Notes: generated from the letters alone by a model not told the origin. Numbered from the stretch's first letter, positions 26,277 to 35,768 are shown. The stretch is DNA of 59,135 bases from Planctomycetota bacterium (GCA_029781135.1 JAKOXH010000054.1:1-59135); one strand, 5' to 3'. Numbers and translations: made by a program.

Positions 26277-26399
26277 CTGAAGACTGCGCTGCAAAGGAAC
26301 CTGTGGGAGGCGTCTCCCGACGCCGATAACGCGGATTATTGCAGCACGTAATCGGCCTCGGAGAGGCCTCCCACAGCCCCTTGGCTGCGCAGACCTCAA
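26277..26399. mobile_element. MITE-like element, copy 3 (TA-flanked)
   Basis: A 123-base element from CTGAAGACTGCGC to GCGCAGACCTCAA, bordered by TA at 26275-26276 and 26400-26401. Its centre is nearly identical to copy 2 (GTGGGAGGCGTCTCCCGACG and CACGTAATCGGCCTCGGAGA). It lies between the divergent sulfatase and ceramidase-like genes. Confidence 0.8.
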
Positions 26400-26401
26400 T
26401 A

Positions 26402-26697
26402 GGCGGAAGCGGTTATTGTGGCAAGCGTTGAGCATCGCGTAAATTGCTGGGTAGTCGGTGCGATTTCGCGGCAATGAAAATCTCACGTGCGACGAATCGA
26501 GAATCTCCAAGTTTACGCAGGGATGGTTGATTATTTGCGTGGTTAGAGCTTTCGCAAATTCCGCGGTTGAACGACCATCGAGCGTCTTCCCACGGCGGCC
26601 GTGCATGTGGTTATAATCGTCGTGGGTGGCGAGGATTCAAATCGCCACGAGTATGTTCCAGGGATGGTTGTCATCCGCGTAACGAATCGAGTTTTGT
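26402..26697 (+). other. Rest of the divergent gap, no gene seen
   Basis: About 300 bases upstream of the ceramidase-like gene. Apart from the MITE-like copy at the left I see no other repeat or open frame of note. The promoter of the rightward gene must lie here. Confidence 0.5.
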
Positions 26698-27978
26698 ATG
26701 TATCGAGTACAGCTTCTTGCTTTTGCGGTCGTTGTTTGTCTTCTTGGCTCCGCCGCGAAAGCTGAGTTCAAGGTCGGCGTGGGGAAGACGATTATCACGC
26801 CCGATCCGCTGCTGCCGGTTTCCGGCGGGATTGGGCCGGGCCATCCGGCCAAGGCGAAGAAAGGCGAGTTGACGGCCCGCGCGCTGGTGTTCGAGCAGGG
26901 CGAGACCAAAGTGGCAGTCGTGCAACTCGATTTGTTAGGATTTCCATCGACATTGTGCGAACGCATTCGCAAGCAGGTGCCGCGCATCCCGGCCAAGAAT
27001 ATTTTGATTGGTTCGACGCACACGCACAGTGCGCCCGATTGTTACGGCTTTCCGGGGCTTGATGGCAAGACGTCGGCCAACCTGAAGTACATGCAGTTGG
27101 TGTGCGACCAAGCGGCCGTTGCGCTGAATCAGGCGCTCGATCATCTGCAGCCGGCGCAATTGAGAATTGCGAGTGGCGAAGCCAAGGGCAAGATTGCGTA
27201 CAACTATTACGCGCCGGAATTGTACGATCCGCGGATGAATGTTATCCAGGCGGTGTCGCCGGCCGGCAAGGTGATCTGCACGCTGGTGAATTACGCGATT
27301 CATCCGGAGGTGTTAGGGAGTGAGCAGGGGCTGCTCAGCCCAGACCTTGTCGGACCGCTGTGCGACAAGCTCGAAGCCGACCTGGGTGGCATGGGCATGT
27401 TCATGAATAGCGCGCAGGGCGGCATGGTGACGGCCGATAATCGATTGCTCGACAAGCCGGCGGACCCGCTGAAGGCCAAATGGCATGATGCCCGCACCTG
27501 GGACGAGTGTGTGCGGATCGGCGAGCTAATGGCGAAGGAGGCGGAGCGAATTGTGAAGAGTGCGAAGCCGGAGGCCGACCCGCCGCTGGCGTGTGCGGCG
27601 CGGGACGTGAAATTTCCGGTTGATTCGACGCTGATGTGGATGGTGTTGTTGGCGTCGCCGCTCCAATACCCGCACAACAGCGATCGGTCGATCACGACGA
27701 GAATGAATCTGGTGAACGTGGGCAGTGCCCAGATTTTGACGATACCAGGCGAGGCGCTGCCGAACATTGGCTTCTATTTGAAGCGTCACATGAAGGGCGA
27801 CTGCAATTTGCTGTTTGGTCTGACGAACGACGCCTTTGGCTACATTCTCACTAAGGTGGATTACGACAGCTTCGCGCGTTACGAATACGTGTCGCGGACA
27901 TCGTTGGGCGAAATGACCGGAGAGATCCTCATTGAGAATGCGCTAAAAATGATCGAGGAATGTCAGCGGCCGAAGTAA
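26698..27978 (+). CDS. Secreted neutral/alkaline ceramidase-like hydrolase
   Basis: A 426-residue protein with signal peptide QLLAFAVVVCLLGSAAKA. The region VGVGKTIITPDPLLPVSGG is the conserved start of the neutral/alkaline non-lysosomal ceramidase N-terminal domain. The zinc-binding histidines are in GSTHTHSAPD (His108 and His110). NYAIHPEVLG and NVGSAQILTIPGEALP-type strands follow. Planctomycetes have many such proteins, and their substrates are rarely ceramide; many may hydrolyse other amides or esters. It is divergent from the sulfatase gene, and the pair is enclosed by inverted repeats. Confidence 0.85.
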   Translation: MYRVQLLAFAVVVCLLGSAAKAEFKVGVGKTIITPDPLLPVSGGIGPGHPAKAKKGELTARALVFEQGETKVAVVQLDLLGFPSTLCERIRKQVPRIPAKNILIGSTHTHSAPDCYGFPGLDGKTSANLKYMQLVCDQAAVALNQALDHLQPAQLRIASGEAKGKIAYNYYAPELYDPRMNVIQAVSPAGKVICTLVNYAIHPEVLGSEQGLLSPDLVGPLCDKLEADLGGMGMFMNSAQGGMVTADNRLLDKPADPLKAKWHDARTWDECVRIGELMAKEAERIVKSAKPEADPPLACAARDVKFPVDSTLMWMVLLASPLQYPHNSDRSITTRMNLVNVGSAQILTIPGEALPNIGFYLKRHMKGDCNLLFGLTNDAFGYILTKVDYDSFARYEYVSRTSLGEMTGEILIENALKMIEECQRPK

Positions 27979-28052
27979 CCACGCGGCATTAAGGCAACGG
28001 GGCAGGCAACAAGAGCAGGGCCAATCAGTTTATTAGGTTAGGGAAGTTGTTG

Positions 28053-28171
28053 CAGGGTGGCATGGCCTCGGAGGTACTCCGACGTGGCCATGTTTCTCGA
28101 GCGATTTGCTGCTCAAGCTTCGCGAGAGCATGCCACACTTCGGGCTCCATGTGGAAAACTGATCGACCCTG
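28053..28171. repeat. Repeat family C, copy Y (inverted partner of 24725-24844)
   Basis: Read on the minus strand this matches copy X through GTTTTCCACATGGAGCCC, GAAGTGTGGCATGCTC and the right part GAGTACCTCCGAGGCCATGC. The middle 30 bases differ. It ends about 30 bases before the next gene. Confidence 0.85.
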
Positions 28172-28201
28172 GCAACAAGCGGATTTCCGCTGCGACTCAA
28201 G

Positions 28202-29914
28202 ATGGAGACTAAGTGCGTAAGACGGCAGGCGGTTGTGTTGGCGGTGATCATCGCGACTGCCCTCGTTGCCGATGCGGCGATTTTCGTCGTAACTACAAAC
28301 GCGGCGAGTCCGGCGGGAAGCGAATCGCGCGCCGCCGAGTGCCAGTCTCGTTACGTGCGCGATCCATCCGTGTGGCGCACTCTGCCGATTCGTCCGCAAG
28401 GGTTTCAGTTCGAGGTGCAGATTTCATCCTATGGCACATCGTACGAGATCGAGAAACTTCGCAGGTCGATTCGCGAACATGATCTCGGCGAGTATGAGTC
28501 GGCGCTGGCCAAGACGATGGCGGCGGAGTGGGGGTATTCGTTCACGCATCTCGATGGGCAGTTGGATGGGGCGGGGCGGCGGATCCAGGCTGGGTATGCG
28601 AAGCCACCGGCCGATCGGGCGGAGTCCTTGCGGGTAATCGAGTCGTTTTTGCAGCGGCAGTATATTCAAGGGGCGGCACATCCGTGGGCTTCGATGAACG
28701 GGCATTACCCGTGGCAGCATTACGCGGGCGAATTCGGCTTCGAGCAAATCGGCAGCGAGATCGGCGAGAATATTAATAGCTACCAGTGGCACGTGGCACT
28801 GACGCGCGGGGCGGCGCGGCAGTACGCCCGGCCGTGGTTTATCGATTTCTCGGCCTGGCACGGGCCAAGCATTACCGACTACTCCGCAGGAAAGATTTGG
28901 GGTGAGAATAGCGGGCCCGATCATGGGCACTCATTGAGCTTGTTCGAGCGGACGCTGTTCATGAGTTACATGGCTGGGGCGAGTCAGATTACGGCCGAAG
29001 CGGGCGGGGCGATTTCGTTCTTGCCGGTGTTGGATGAGCAAGGGCGATATCGGCTGAGCCCGTATGGGGAGGTTTGTAAGCGGTTGCGGGAGTTTACGCT
29101 GGCCCATTCCGATGTTGGCGTGCCGCTTGCGCCCATTGGTATCGTGCTCGATTTTTACCACGGTGCCTATCCCGGTTTTGAGAAACGCCAGGCATTCGGC
29201 TATTTCGATTACACGGCCGGCGACCAGATGACTTGGGATTTGATCAATCTCATTTGGCCCGGCGGTTGGGAAGTGATGGGCAAGAACGAAGTCGGCACGA
29301 TGGTCGGCACGCCGTTCGGCGACTCGTTCGACATACTGCTGCAAAACGCGCCCCAGAACGTGCTAAATAGCTACCCGTGTTTGGTTCTTTCGGGCGATGT
29401 GAAGTTGTCGTCGGCAGGGGCGGCGCGATATACCGCCTATGTACGGCAAGGCGGCACGTTGATTTTGAATCGGGCGTATTTGCATGATTTTCCTGCGTAC
29501 ATGCAGCGGATTGCCGAGCATGGTTCGGGCGAAGTGGCCGATGGCAAGGGGCGAGTCATTGTATATGGGCCAGATTTTCGTGTCGGCCAGTTGGGGCCAA
29601 TCCTGCGAAATCAACTTGCCCAATGGCTGCCAGTCGAGGTGAAGGGCGATGTCGAGTCCTTGGTGAATTGCCGCGGTAATTCGGTGTTTGTGACGCTTAT
29701 CAACAACAACGGCGTGACAAAAGCACCGCGTGCGAAGGCGGTTGTTGACGAATCAAAAACGACTGACGCAACGGTTGTTTCGCGATGCGAAGTACTGGGG
29801 AGGGCGGCGAAGGACATCAAGAATGGTCGCGTATTGGAGGTGCGGCACGGCAACGAGGTTGCCGTGACGATTCCTGCCGGTGGGATCGCGATCGTGGAGT
29901 TGGATTATGAATAG
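28202..29914 (+). CDS. Secreted TIM-barrel glycoside-hydrolase-like protein of unknown family
   Basis: A 570-residue exported protein with a membrane-type signal near residues 10-35. The part up to about 290 looks like a TIM barrel, with candidate acid residues in GFEQIGSEIGENINSY and AGASQITAEAGGAI. After about 300, IGIVLDFYHGAY and NSYPCLVLSGDVKL suggest a class I glutaminase-like or GH42-type trimerisation domain. The closing beta segment reads VTIPAGGIAIVELDY. I cannot name a CAZy family. It is the first gene of a rightward hydrolase cluster. The ATG at 28202 is the longest start; no clear ribosome site decides it. Confidence 0.72.
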   Translation: METKCVRRQAVVLAVIIATALVADAAIFVVTTNAASPAGSESRAAECQSRYVRDPSVWRTLPIRPQGFQFEVQISSYGTSYEIEKLRRSIREHDLGEYESALAKTMAAEWGYSFTHLDGQLDGAGRRIQAGYAKPPADRAESLRVIESFLQRQYIQGAAHPWASMNGHYPWQHYAGEFGFEQIGSEIGENINSYQWHVALTRGAARQYARPWFIDFSAWHGPSITDYSAGKIWGENSGPDHGHSLSLFERTLFMSYMAGASQITAEAGGAISFLPVLDEQGRYRLSPYGEVCKRLREFTLAHSDVGVPLAPIGIVLDFYHGAYPGFEKRQAFGYFDYTAGDQMTWDLINLIWPGGWEVMGKNEVGTMVGTPFGDSFDILLQNAPQNVLNSYPCLVLSGDVKLSSAGAARYTAYVRQGGTLILNRAYLHDFPAYMQRIAEHGSGEVADGKGRVIVYGPDFRVGQLGPILRNQLAQWLPVEVKGDVESLVNCRGNSVFVTLINNNGVTKAPRAKAVVDESKTTDATVVSRCEVLGRAAKDIKNGRVLEVRHGNEVAVTIPAGGIAIVELDYE

Positions 29915-29934
29915 CCAGTATGCTGTATGTTCAG

Positions 29935-30020
29935 TTATTGGTTCTGGCCGCAACGATGAACGAGTGGGCCGCGCTCCGCTCCGCGTCGCGGCTAAACGGC
30001 TCATCATTGTCGATGCAATC
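29935..30020 (+). repeat. Glycan-cluster repeat D, copy 1
   Basis: An 86-base unit with TTATTGG..CTGGCC, ATGAACGAG, CGCGCTCCGCTCCGCGTCGC, GGCTAAACGG and CATCATTGTCGATGCAAT in that order. It ends 78 bases before the GH29 start. Copies at 32371, 35979 and 42836 keep the same order, and fragments lie at 35769 and 44581. Confidence 0.8.
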
Positions 30021-30098
30021 GTCAACAGTTAGAGTAGTTCGGATTAGAATGGGGCGAATGTGTTCGCCGGTGTCTTTCCCTCGGAGTGAGGTTTGACG

Positions 30099-31478
30099 AT
30101 GAAACGAATTGTCGTGTTATTGACGTTGTTCGCACTATTTGGCTCTTTTGCAGGGCTGCAAGCCGCGGAGGGAGTCAAGCCCGAAGCGACGGCGGAGCGT
30201 GACGCGCGCATGAAATGGTGGCGTGAGGCGCGGTTCGGCATGTTCATTCACTGGGGCGTGTACTCGGTGGCGGCCGGCGAGTGGAAGGGCCAGCACGTGC
30301 GCAACGCGGCCGAATGGATCATGAATAGCGCCGACATACCGGTCGCCGAATATGAGCCGCTGGCGAAGCGATTCAACCCGGTCAAGTACGATCCGGCCCA
30401 ATGGGTGAAACTGGCGAAAGACGCGGGTGCCAAGTACATCGTGATCACGTCCAAACACCACGATGGGTTCTGCTTGTTCGATACGGAAACGACCAAGTGG
30501 GATGTGGTTGATGCCACACCGTACGGGAAGGACTTGCTGAAACCGCTGTCCGATGAATGCCGTCGTCAGGGGCTCCATTTTTGCACGTACTATTCGATCA
30601 TGGATTGGCATCACCCGGCGCAACAGCACGGACCGAAAACGTACAACCCGACGAAGATTATTCCGGAGCGGAAGGCCGAGTACATCGAGTACATGAAGAC
30701 TCAGCTCAAGGAGTTGTTGGCGTCGTGCGATCCAGAAGTGTTGTGGTTCGACGGCGAGTGGCCGGATTGGTGGACCGAGGAAGATGGCCGGAATTTATAC
30801 AATTTCTTGCGCGAACTGAGGCCGGCGATCATCGTGAACAATCGTGTTGGCAAAGGCCGAGCGGGAATGGAGGGGCTGAACAAGAAGGATCGCGAGTATT
30901 CGGGCGATTTTGGCACTCCGGAGCAGGAGATTCCCGCGACGGGAATTCCGGGCGTCGAGTGGGAATCGTGCATGACAATGAACGACACCTGGGGTTTTCA
31001 CAAGTACGACACGAATTGGAAATCGTCGGAGAAGCTGATTCGCAACCTGGTGGATATCGCCTCGAAAGGTGGCAACTATTTGCTCAACGTCGGGCCGCTG
31101 GCGGATGGTGAAATCCCGCCCGCCAGCGTCGAGCGACTCGAAGCGATCGGGCGCTGGATGAAAATCAATGGCGAGTCGATTTGGGGCACTACCGCCAGCC
31201 CGTTTGCCGCACTGAATTGGGGCAGGGCCACGGTGAAGACGTCGGCCGCGGGCACGACGTTGTATCTGCACGTGTTCGATTGGCCAAGCGATGGGAAACT
31301 GCTCGTGCCGGGGCTACGCAACGAAGTGCGCGGAGCGAAGCTGTTGGCGAATGGTGAATCGCTGGAGTTATCGAGTGATAAGAAGGGGGCGGTGATTCAA
31401 CTCAAGGATAAGCCCGTGGATCCAATCGATACGGTCATCGTGCTCACGCTGGAAAAGGCTCCTGAGATCGTCAAGTGA
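30099..31478 (+). CDS. Alpha-L-fucosidase (GH29)
   Basis: A 459-residue secreted enzyme that should release alpha-linked L-fucose. Signal peptide KRIVVLLTLFALFGSFAGLQA. Conserved GH29 features are FGMFIHWGVYS, KYIVITSKHHDGF, YYSIMDWHHPA and the likely nucleophile Asp218 in EVLWFDGEW. The end of the barrel reads GGNYLLNVGPLADGEIP. The C-terminal part is a beta domain. The start ATG 30099 follows GAGTGAGG. It is transcribed rightward, convergent with the ECF sigma gene. Fucosidases with nearby sulfatases are common in breakdown of algal fucans or mucin-like glycans. Confidence 0.94.
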   Translation: MKRIVVLLTLFALFGSFAGLQAAEGVKPEATAERDARMKWWREARFGMFIHWGVYSVAAGEWKGQHVRNAAEWIMNSADIPVAEYEPLAKRFNPVKYDPAQWVKLAKDAGAKYIVITSKHHDGFCLFDTETTKWDVVDATPYGKDLLKPLSDECRRQGLHFCTYYSIMDWHHPAQQHGPKTYNPTKIIPERKAEYIEYMKTQLKELLASCDPEVLWFDGEWPDWWTEEDGRNLYNFLRELRPAIIVNNRVGKGRAGMEGLNKKDREYSGDFGTPEQEIPATGIPGVEWESCMTMNDTWGFHKYDTNWKSSEKLIRNLVDIASKGGNYLLNVGPLADGEIPPASVERLEAIGRWMKINGESIWGTTASPFAALNWGRATVKTSAAGTTLYLHVFDWPSDGKLLVPGLRNEVRGAKLLANGESLELSSDKKGAVIQLKDKPVDPIDTVIVLTLEKAPEIVK

Positions 31479-31498
31479 CGGCACCGGCGGGTGGCGCA

Positions 31499-32122
31499 TC
31501 AGTCGGATTCACCGCGCGGTTGCAGTTCGGCGCGGAGCATGGCGATTGCTCGAGCCCAGAGTTTGCGGACCGCATCGGCACTGCGACCGAGTTTGGCGCC
31601 GACTTCCGCGAAGCTGAGTCGATCACGGTTCCGTAATTCAATGACCATTCGGTACATTTCGGGTAATCGGGAGAGTGCGGCGAGCAGCCGCTGCTCATCT
31701 TCACTTTGAATGACGGCGGAGCGTGGGCCGGGCCACGGGTCGGGAATCGTAGTTCCCGTGGCGTCGCTGGCGGAATCCGCACGTAACTGGGTTTCGCGAG
31801 CGATTTGACGGCGGGCCGTGTCTCGATAGCGCCGCGAAGCGCTCAAGATATTGTGCTTGAGAATCTGCCGCAGCCAGGCGAGGAGCTCTTCTTGCGTTTC
31901 GCCGTGGAACTGGCCGACATCGGTGTGGGCTTCCAGCAAGGTCTCTTGAACGATATCCGACGGCGCCGTTTTGACCGCAACGTCGCGCGAAAGCTCCGCA
32001 TAAGCGAGCACCGTAAGGTACGTCCGGAAGGACGCTAACAGCTCCTCGATCGAGTGTCTTTTGGCGTCGGGATTACGTGGCAATCGGGTGGCAGCACGGT
32101 TCGCTGAGTTATTAGCAGTCAC
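31499..32122 (-). CDS. ECF RNA polymerase sigma factor
   Basis: A 207-residue extracytoplasmic-function sigma factor. Region 2 shows APSDIVQETLLEAHTDVGQF and LLAWLRQILKHNI. Region 4 is LSRLPEMYRMVIELRNRD with a helix-turn-helix RLSFAEVGAKLGRSADAVRK. An N-terminal tail of about 20 residues and a short linker are typical of planctomycete members. No anti-sigma gene lies next to it, so its control is unknown. It faces the fucosidase gene tail to tail with 20 bases between the stops, inside the glycan cluster. Confidence 0.92.
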   Translation of the reverse strand: MTANNSANRAATRLPRNPDAKRHSIEELLASFRTYLTVLAYAELSRDVAVKTAPSDIVQETLLEAHTDVGQFHGETQEELLAWLRQILKHNILSASRRYRDTARRQIARETQLRADSASDATGTTIPDPWPGPRSAVIQSEDEQRLLAALSRLPEMYRMVIELRNRDRLSFAEVGAKLGRSADAVRKLWARAIAMLRAELQPRGESD

Positions 32123-32560
32123 GAAGTAGGCCTCCCCGACGGAACGATTGTGCGCAAATCAGATAATTCCAGTGCATTTCGAGTGAGGAAACCCCGATTG
32201 TACGACGAAATTGCCATGTACAAGTGTACGGAAGCGTACGCAGCTCGGAAATTATCAGAAAAATGAAGATATTTGGCGTCCGCTTTCCGTTTTTTTCGGG
32301 CCTATTGATTAGGAGCATCGGTTAGGAAACGAATGAGCGTCGCTGGCGAGCGATTTGCGGGTCGATTGACTTATTGGGTCTGGCGATGGCAATGAACGAG
32401 CAGTGCGCGCTCCGCCGACCACTGCGTGGTGCCCAATCGCGGCAAAACGGCCGATCGTTGGCAATGCAAACGCCAGTCGTTGGCCAGTTCAAACGCGCGA
32501 GGAAGGTTGGCAAAAAACAAAATGCAAAATGCTCGGGGCAACAATTTAGGAGAATGCCTG
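32123..32560 (+). other. Intergenic stretch with repeat D copy 2
   Basis: About 440 bases between divergent transcripts. It contains repeat D at 32371-32472. Other open frames here lack support. It is the likely promoter region of the sigma factor gene and of the small gene at 32561. Confidence 0.5.
32371..32472 (+). repeat. Glycan-cluster repeat D, copy 2 (with insertion)
   Basis: TTATTGGGTCTGGCGATGGC, AATGAACGAG and GCGCGCTCCGC match the left part of copy 1. About 20 foreign bases follow, then TCGCGGCAAAACGGCCGATC and GGCAATGCAAA. The order is that of the other copies. Confidence 0.7.
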
Positions 32561-32773
32561 ATGACACTTGCACAGTTAGCGGAATGTAAGCCGGATGCAG
32601 TACGAATACAGCAAATGCTGCGCGTGGCGCGATCCAAGCTGGGGGCGACGATTAACCAACTTGAGCAATGCGAACTCTCGCCTATGGCATTAGAACAAGT
32701 GCAGTGCAGTGCGGCGGGAGTTGTAAGCGAGATTGACGCGCTTTTGACCACGGTCAAATGTGAGTGCTCATAA
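32561..32773 (+). CDS. Small protein of unknown function
   Basis: A 70-residue predicted protein (MTLAQLAECK ... LLTTVKCECS) with a good ribosome site, AGGAG about nine bases before the ATG. It looks helical and contains four Cys residues, including CEC near the end. No family is recognised. It lies between the divergent sigma factor and phosphoesterase genes, close to repeat D. The reading frame is open further upstream, but this start is the only well supported one. It could be a real small gene or a chance frame. Confidence 0.5.
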   Translation: MTLAQLAECKPDAVRIQQMLRVARSKLGATINQLEQCELSPMALEQVQCSAAGVVSEIDALLTTVKCECS

Positions 32774-32815
32774 CCGAGCGGTGCAGCCACTTCGCAGTGA
32801 ATGTGGTAAACTGTG

Positions 32816-35542
32816 TTATTCGACGTCGTCATCGTCATTGTCGGACGTAGCCGTAACTGCCCACTCGGGATAGGGCGCTCGGCTGCCGCGCATCGCCCGC
32901 CAGAGAATTCGATTCAACACATCTTCTGGTGCGCGGTCGGCTTGCCGGAAGTTCAGCGAGGCCGAGACTTCGGCGTCTTTTCGTAACTGGGGATCGTTGA
33001 TCGCGGTTGGCCGCGGATTCATCTTATCGAGTGCGACGAGCGCCGGCACCGCGGTGTACGGGCGGAGGTCTGGCGTGTCTTGGAAGCAATCGGACATGGG
33101 GGCGGCGCTGGCGTCGAACTGGTTCATCGGTGGCATGCCGAGAATCTGACCGATCGTGCGCAGGATGCTAGTCGTGTTGTATTGCGTGCTGACGACGGCG
33201 CCGCGTTTGGCGTAGGGGCTTGCGCAGAAGGAGATTGTGCGATATCCGCTGACATGGTCCCAGCCGGCCTGCGGGTCATCTTCAATGGCGAAGAGCGCGG
33301 TTTCCGGCCAGAATTTCGAATGGCTGAAACCTTCGACAATGCGGCCGAAAGCGAGGTCGTTGTCGGCGATGCAGGCGGCGGGTGTCGGGCAGCCGGCAGA
33401 GGTGCCGCTGGTATGATCGTTTGGCAAACAGATGATAATTAGCTGGGGCAGTTCGCCTTTCTTTTCATATTCGGCAAGTTCCCGCAGAATGAAACTGGCG
33501 CGGTGCTGGTCGGGGACCGCCATTTCCCAGCCGACGTAATCGGTGGGAGAGAACGGCTTCAGGCTCGCCACGCTGGGAAGGCTAGCGAAAACTACGTCCT
33601 GCGTACGTTGTTTCCAAGCTTGAAAGCAGGCCGTGAAATCGGGCGAGCCGGGCTTCGATTTATCGCGCCAGGCGACGGCGGGTTCCATGAACTCGCCGTA
33701 GTTGCGGATCGTCTTTCCATGTTTCAGAGCCAAGTCCCAAATGAAGCCTGCGGGAGAATAAGCGAGGGCATCTTTTTCGTTTTCGCCCATGCCGTCGGGG
33801 TAGCTGCGGGGGAAACCGGCGAAGTTCTTTTCCATATAGTCGGTGGAATATGCGGTCGTGCTCCATTGATGGCCGTCGGCGCTGAGAATACCGCAACAGT
33901 ACGTATTATCGAGCAGCACGAACTCCTCGGCGATCTTGTGGTGATTTGGGGTGACATTGCGGCCGAAAATGCAGAGCGAGGGATCACCATTCCCTTTGCC
34001 GAAAGCGCCGAACACCTGATCGTAGGTTCGGTTTTCCTTGACTATATAGACGACGTGTTTAATGAAACTTGGTTCGCCGATGCGTTCGGGGATGGCCCGT
34101 GGCGGTTGATGGGGACGCGGCGGCAACAGCGCTTGAGCAATGCGCGGGGCACGCAGGTTGCGCGCCACGCGCTCGGAGAGCTGGGCAAGTTCTTCCGCCG
34201 AGGGAATGGGGGCAAGCGTTATCATTCCGGAGTATTGGTGGGAATTAAACCCTTTCGTGCCGGTGTCTTCCGATACTTCCGGCCGGCGGGGCAGGCCTTT
34301 GATGTTGGCGGCGATCATCGCGTTTCGGGCGTCGTCGACGAGCACGGCGCCGGGATACCAGCCGACGGGAATCATGCCAAGCAACCGCGAGTTCTGGGCG
34401 GCTTCCGGTTCGAAGTCGAAGACGGCGATCGCGTTTTGCGAGCCGTTGGCGACGTATAGGCGGCGCCCCGTGGCAGCGAAGGCCGCGGCGTTGGGGGCAG
34501 CACCGAGCAGATCGGCCGCATTCGGTTTGGCCCAGAGCGTGGCGACGACGGCGTCGGTCTTGGTATCGATGATGCTGAGGTTGTCGCTCGCGGCATTGCA
34601 GCACGCGATCAATTGATGCGCGGTGGATTTGGCCAGGCCGCTGGCATGTAAGCCGGTGAGGATTTCTTTCGTTACCTTTCCGGTGGCCAGGTCGATCACC
34701 GAAACGGAGCCTTCGTTCGCGATGTAGCGAACGGGATCAACGCGGACGACGGTGCCTTGGCCGGCGGGGCCAGTTAGATCGTTGGGCCCTGGTCGCCGTC
34801 CGCCCCAGTTGCTGACATACGCTTTGCCGCCCGCAAGTAATACGTCGTAAGGGGCGACGCCGACGTCGATCGTGCGGACGGTTTTGCCCGTCTGCGTGTC
34901 GATTTCCAAGAGACGATTCGAGAGGTTGGCACAGACGTAAAGTTTATGGCCATCATCCGAGATCGCGAGGCCGCAAGGGATTTCGGTTTTTCGCTTGGGA
35001 GCGTTCGCAGGCGGCAGGGCCCATGCGCGGAAGGGTTGCACGTCGCCATTTTGCGAGACCGAAAACACGCAGATCGCACCATCGACATTGCTCAGGTAGA
35101 TACGATCGCCCTGGGGCGAGAAGATGAGGCCGTTGAAACTGAGTTGATCGTCTTTGCCGGGCCGTAGGACTTGTTCGGAGACCGGCGCTTCGTGAGTGGC
35201 TTTGCCCAGACCAGGAAGTGGCACCCGTTGTTTGACTTTTGCGGCAACGGGGTCGAGCACGATGAGTTCGTTGGTCTTGCCGGCGGTAACGAAGAACTTG
35301 CCGTTGGGCGAAAGTGCCAGTGCTTGGGGGCGCAGGCCGGGCAGATCGATGCTACGGCCGAACGGTGTAATGATTTGGTTAACAGGCGTGACGGCGCGGT
35401 TGGGGGCGGTGAAGCCGACGTGTTCAGTATCGGAAGTGGGCGCGTCGTTTTCGGCGCGGGCGGTATCCACAGCGAGACGAGTTTGTGATGCGACGAGCAG
35501 TAGTACATAAGCCGCAGCTTTGAGGTTATGATCGGCGTGCAT
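32816..35542 (-). CDS. Secreted YncE-like beta-propeller / phosphoesterase fusion protein
   Basis: A 908-residue exported protein with signal AAAYVLLLVASQTRLAVDTA. The N-terminal part up to about residue 470 is a seven-bladed propeller-like repeat region (PNGKFFVTAGKTNELIVLD, YVANGSQNAIAVFDF). The C-terminal part is a phosphoesterase/alkaline-phosphatase-like domain: IKHVVYIVKENRTYDQVFGA, LDNTYCCGILSADGHQW and IIICLPNDHTSGT. Metal-binding residues would be Asp and His in these motifs. Such proteins are common in planctomycetes and acidobacteria, with unknown substrate. ATG 35542 is chosen over 35629 because GGAGA precedes it and the signal follows. Confidence 0.86.
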   Translation of the reverse strand: MHADHNLKAAAYVLLLVASQTRLAVDTARAENDAPTSDTEHVGFTAPNRAVTPVNQIITPFGRSIDLPGLRPQALALSPNGKFFVTAGKTNELIVLDPVAAKVKQRVPLPGLGKATHEAPVSEQVLRPGKDDQLSFNGLIFSPQGDRIYLSNVDGAICVFSVSQNGDVQPFRAWALPPANAPKRKTEIPCGLAISDDGHKLYVCANLSNRLLEIDTQTGKTVRTIDVGVAPYDVLLAGGKAYVSNWGGRRPGPNDLTGPAGQGTVVRVDPVRYIANEGSVSVIDLATGKVTKEILTGLHASGLAKSTAHQLIACCNAASDNLSIIDTKTDAVVATLWAKPNAADLLGAAPNAAAFAATGRRLYVANGSQNAIAVFDFEPEAAQNSRLLGMIPVGWYPGAVLVDDARNAMIAANIKGLPRRPEVSEDTGTKGFNSHQYSGMITLAPIPSAEELAQLSERVARNLRAPRIAQALLPPRPHQPPRAIPERIGEPSFIKHVVYIVKENRTYDQVFGAFGKGNGDPSLCIFGRNVTPNHHKIAEEFVLLDNTYCCGILSADGHQWSTTAYSTDYMEKNFAGFPRSYPDGMGENEKDALAYSPAGFIWDLALKHGKTIRNYGEFMEPAVAWRDKSKPGSPDFTACFQAWKQRTQDVVFASLPSVASLKPFSPTDYVGWEMAVPDQHRASFILRELAEYEKKGELPQLIIICLPNDHTSGTSAGCPTPAACIADNDLAFGRIVEGFSHSKFWPETALFAIEDDPQAGWDHVSGYRTISFCASPYAKRGAVVSTQYNTTSILRTIGQILGMPPMNQFDASAAPMSDCFQDTPDLRPYTAVPALVALDKMNPRPTAINDPQLRKDAEVSASLNFRQADRAPEDVLNRILWRAMRGSRAPYPEWAVTATSDNDDDDVE

Positions 35543-35768
35543 ACGTAAATGTCTCCAGCAATCGCCCGCGGGTGAACAACGGAGTGTGACAATCGACGGC
35601 GGCAGTCTGTCCGACGAGAGACGTGCCACGTCGAATACGCGAAACGATTATATGTGCAACGGACTTATTCGTATTGTAAAGTCTGGCTGAGAACGAATGC
35701 TACGTGTTGAACTGCCTGGATTGTACCGGGGAATGTGGTTCGTGAACGGAAGGATCGGAAGTGGAATT

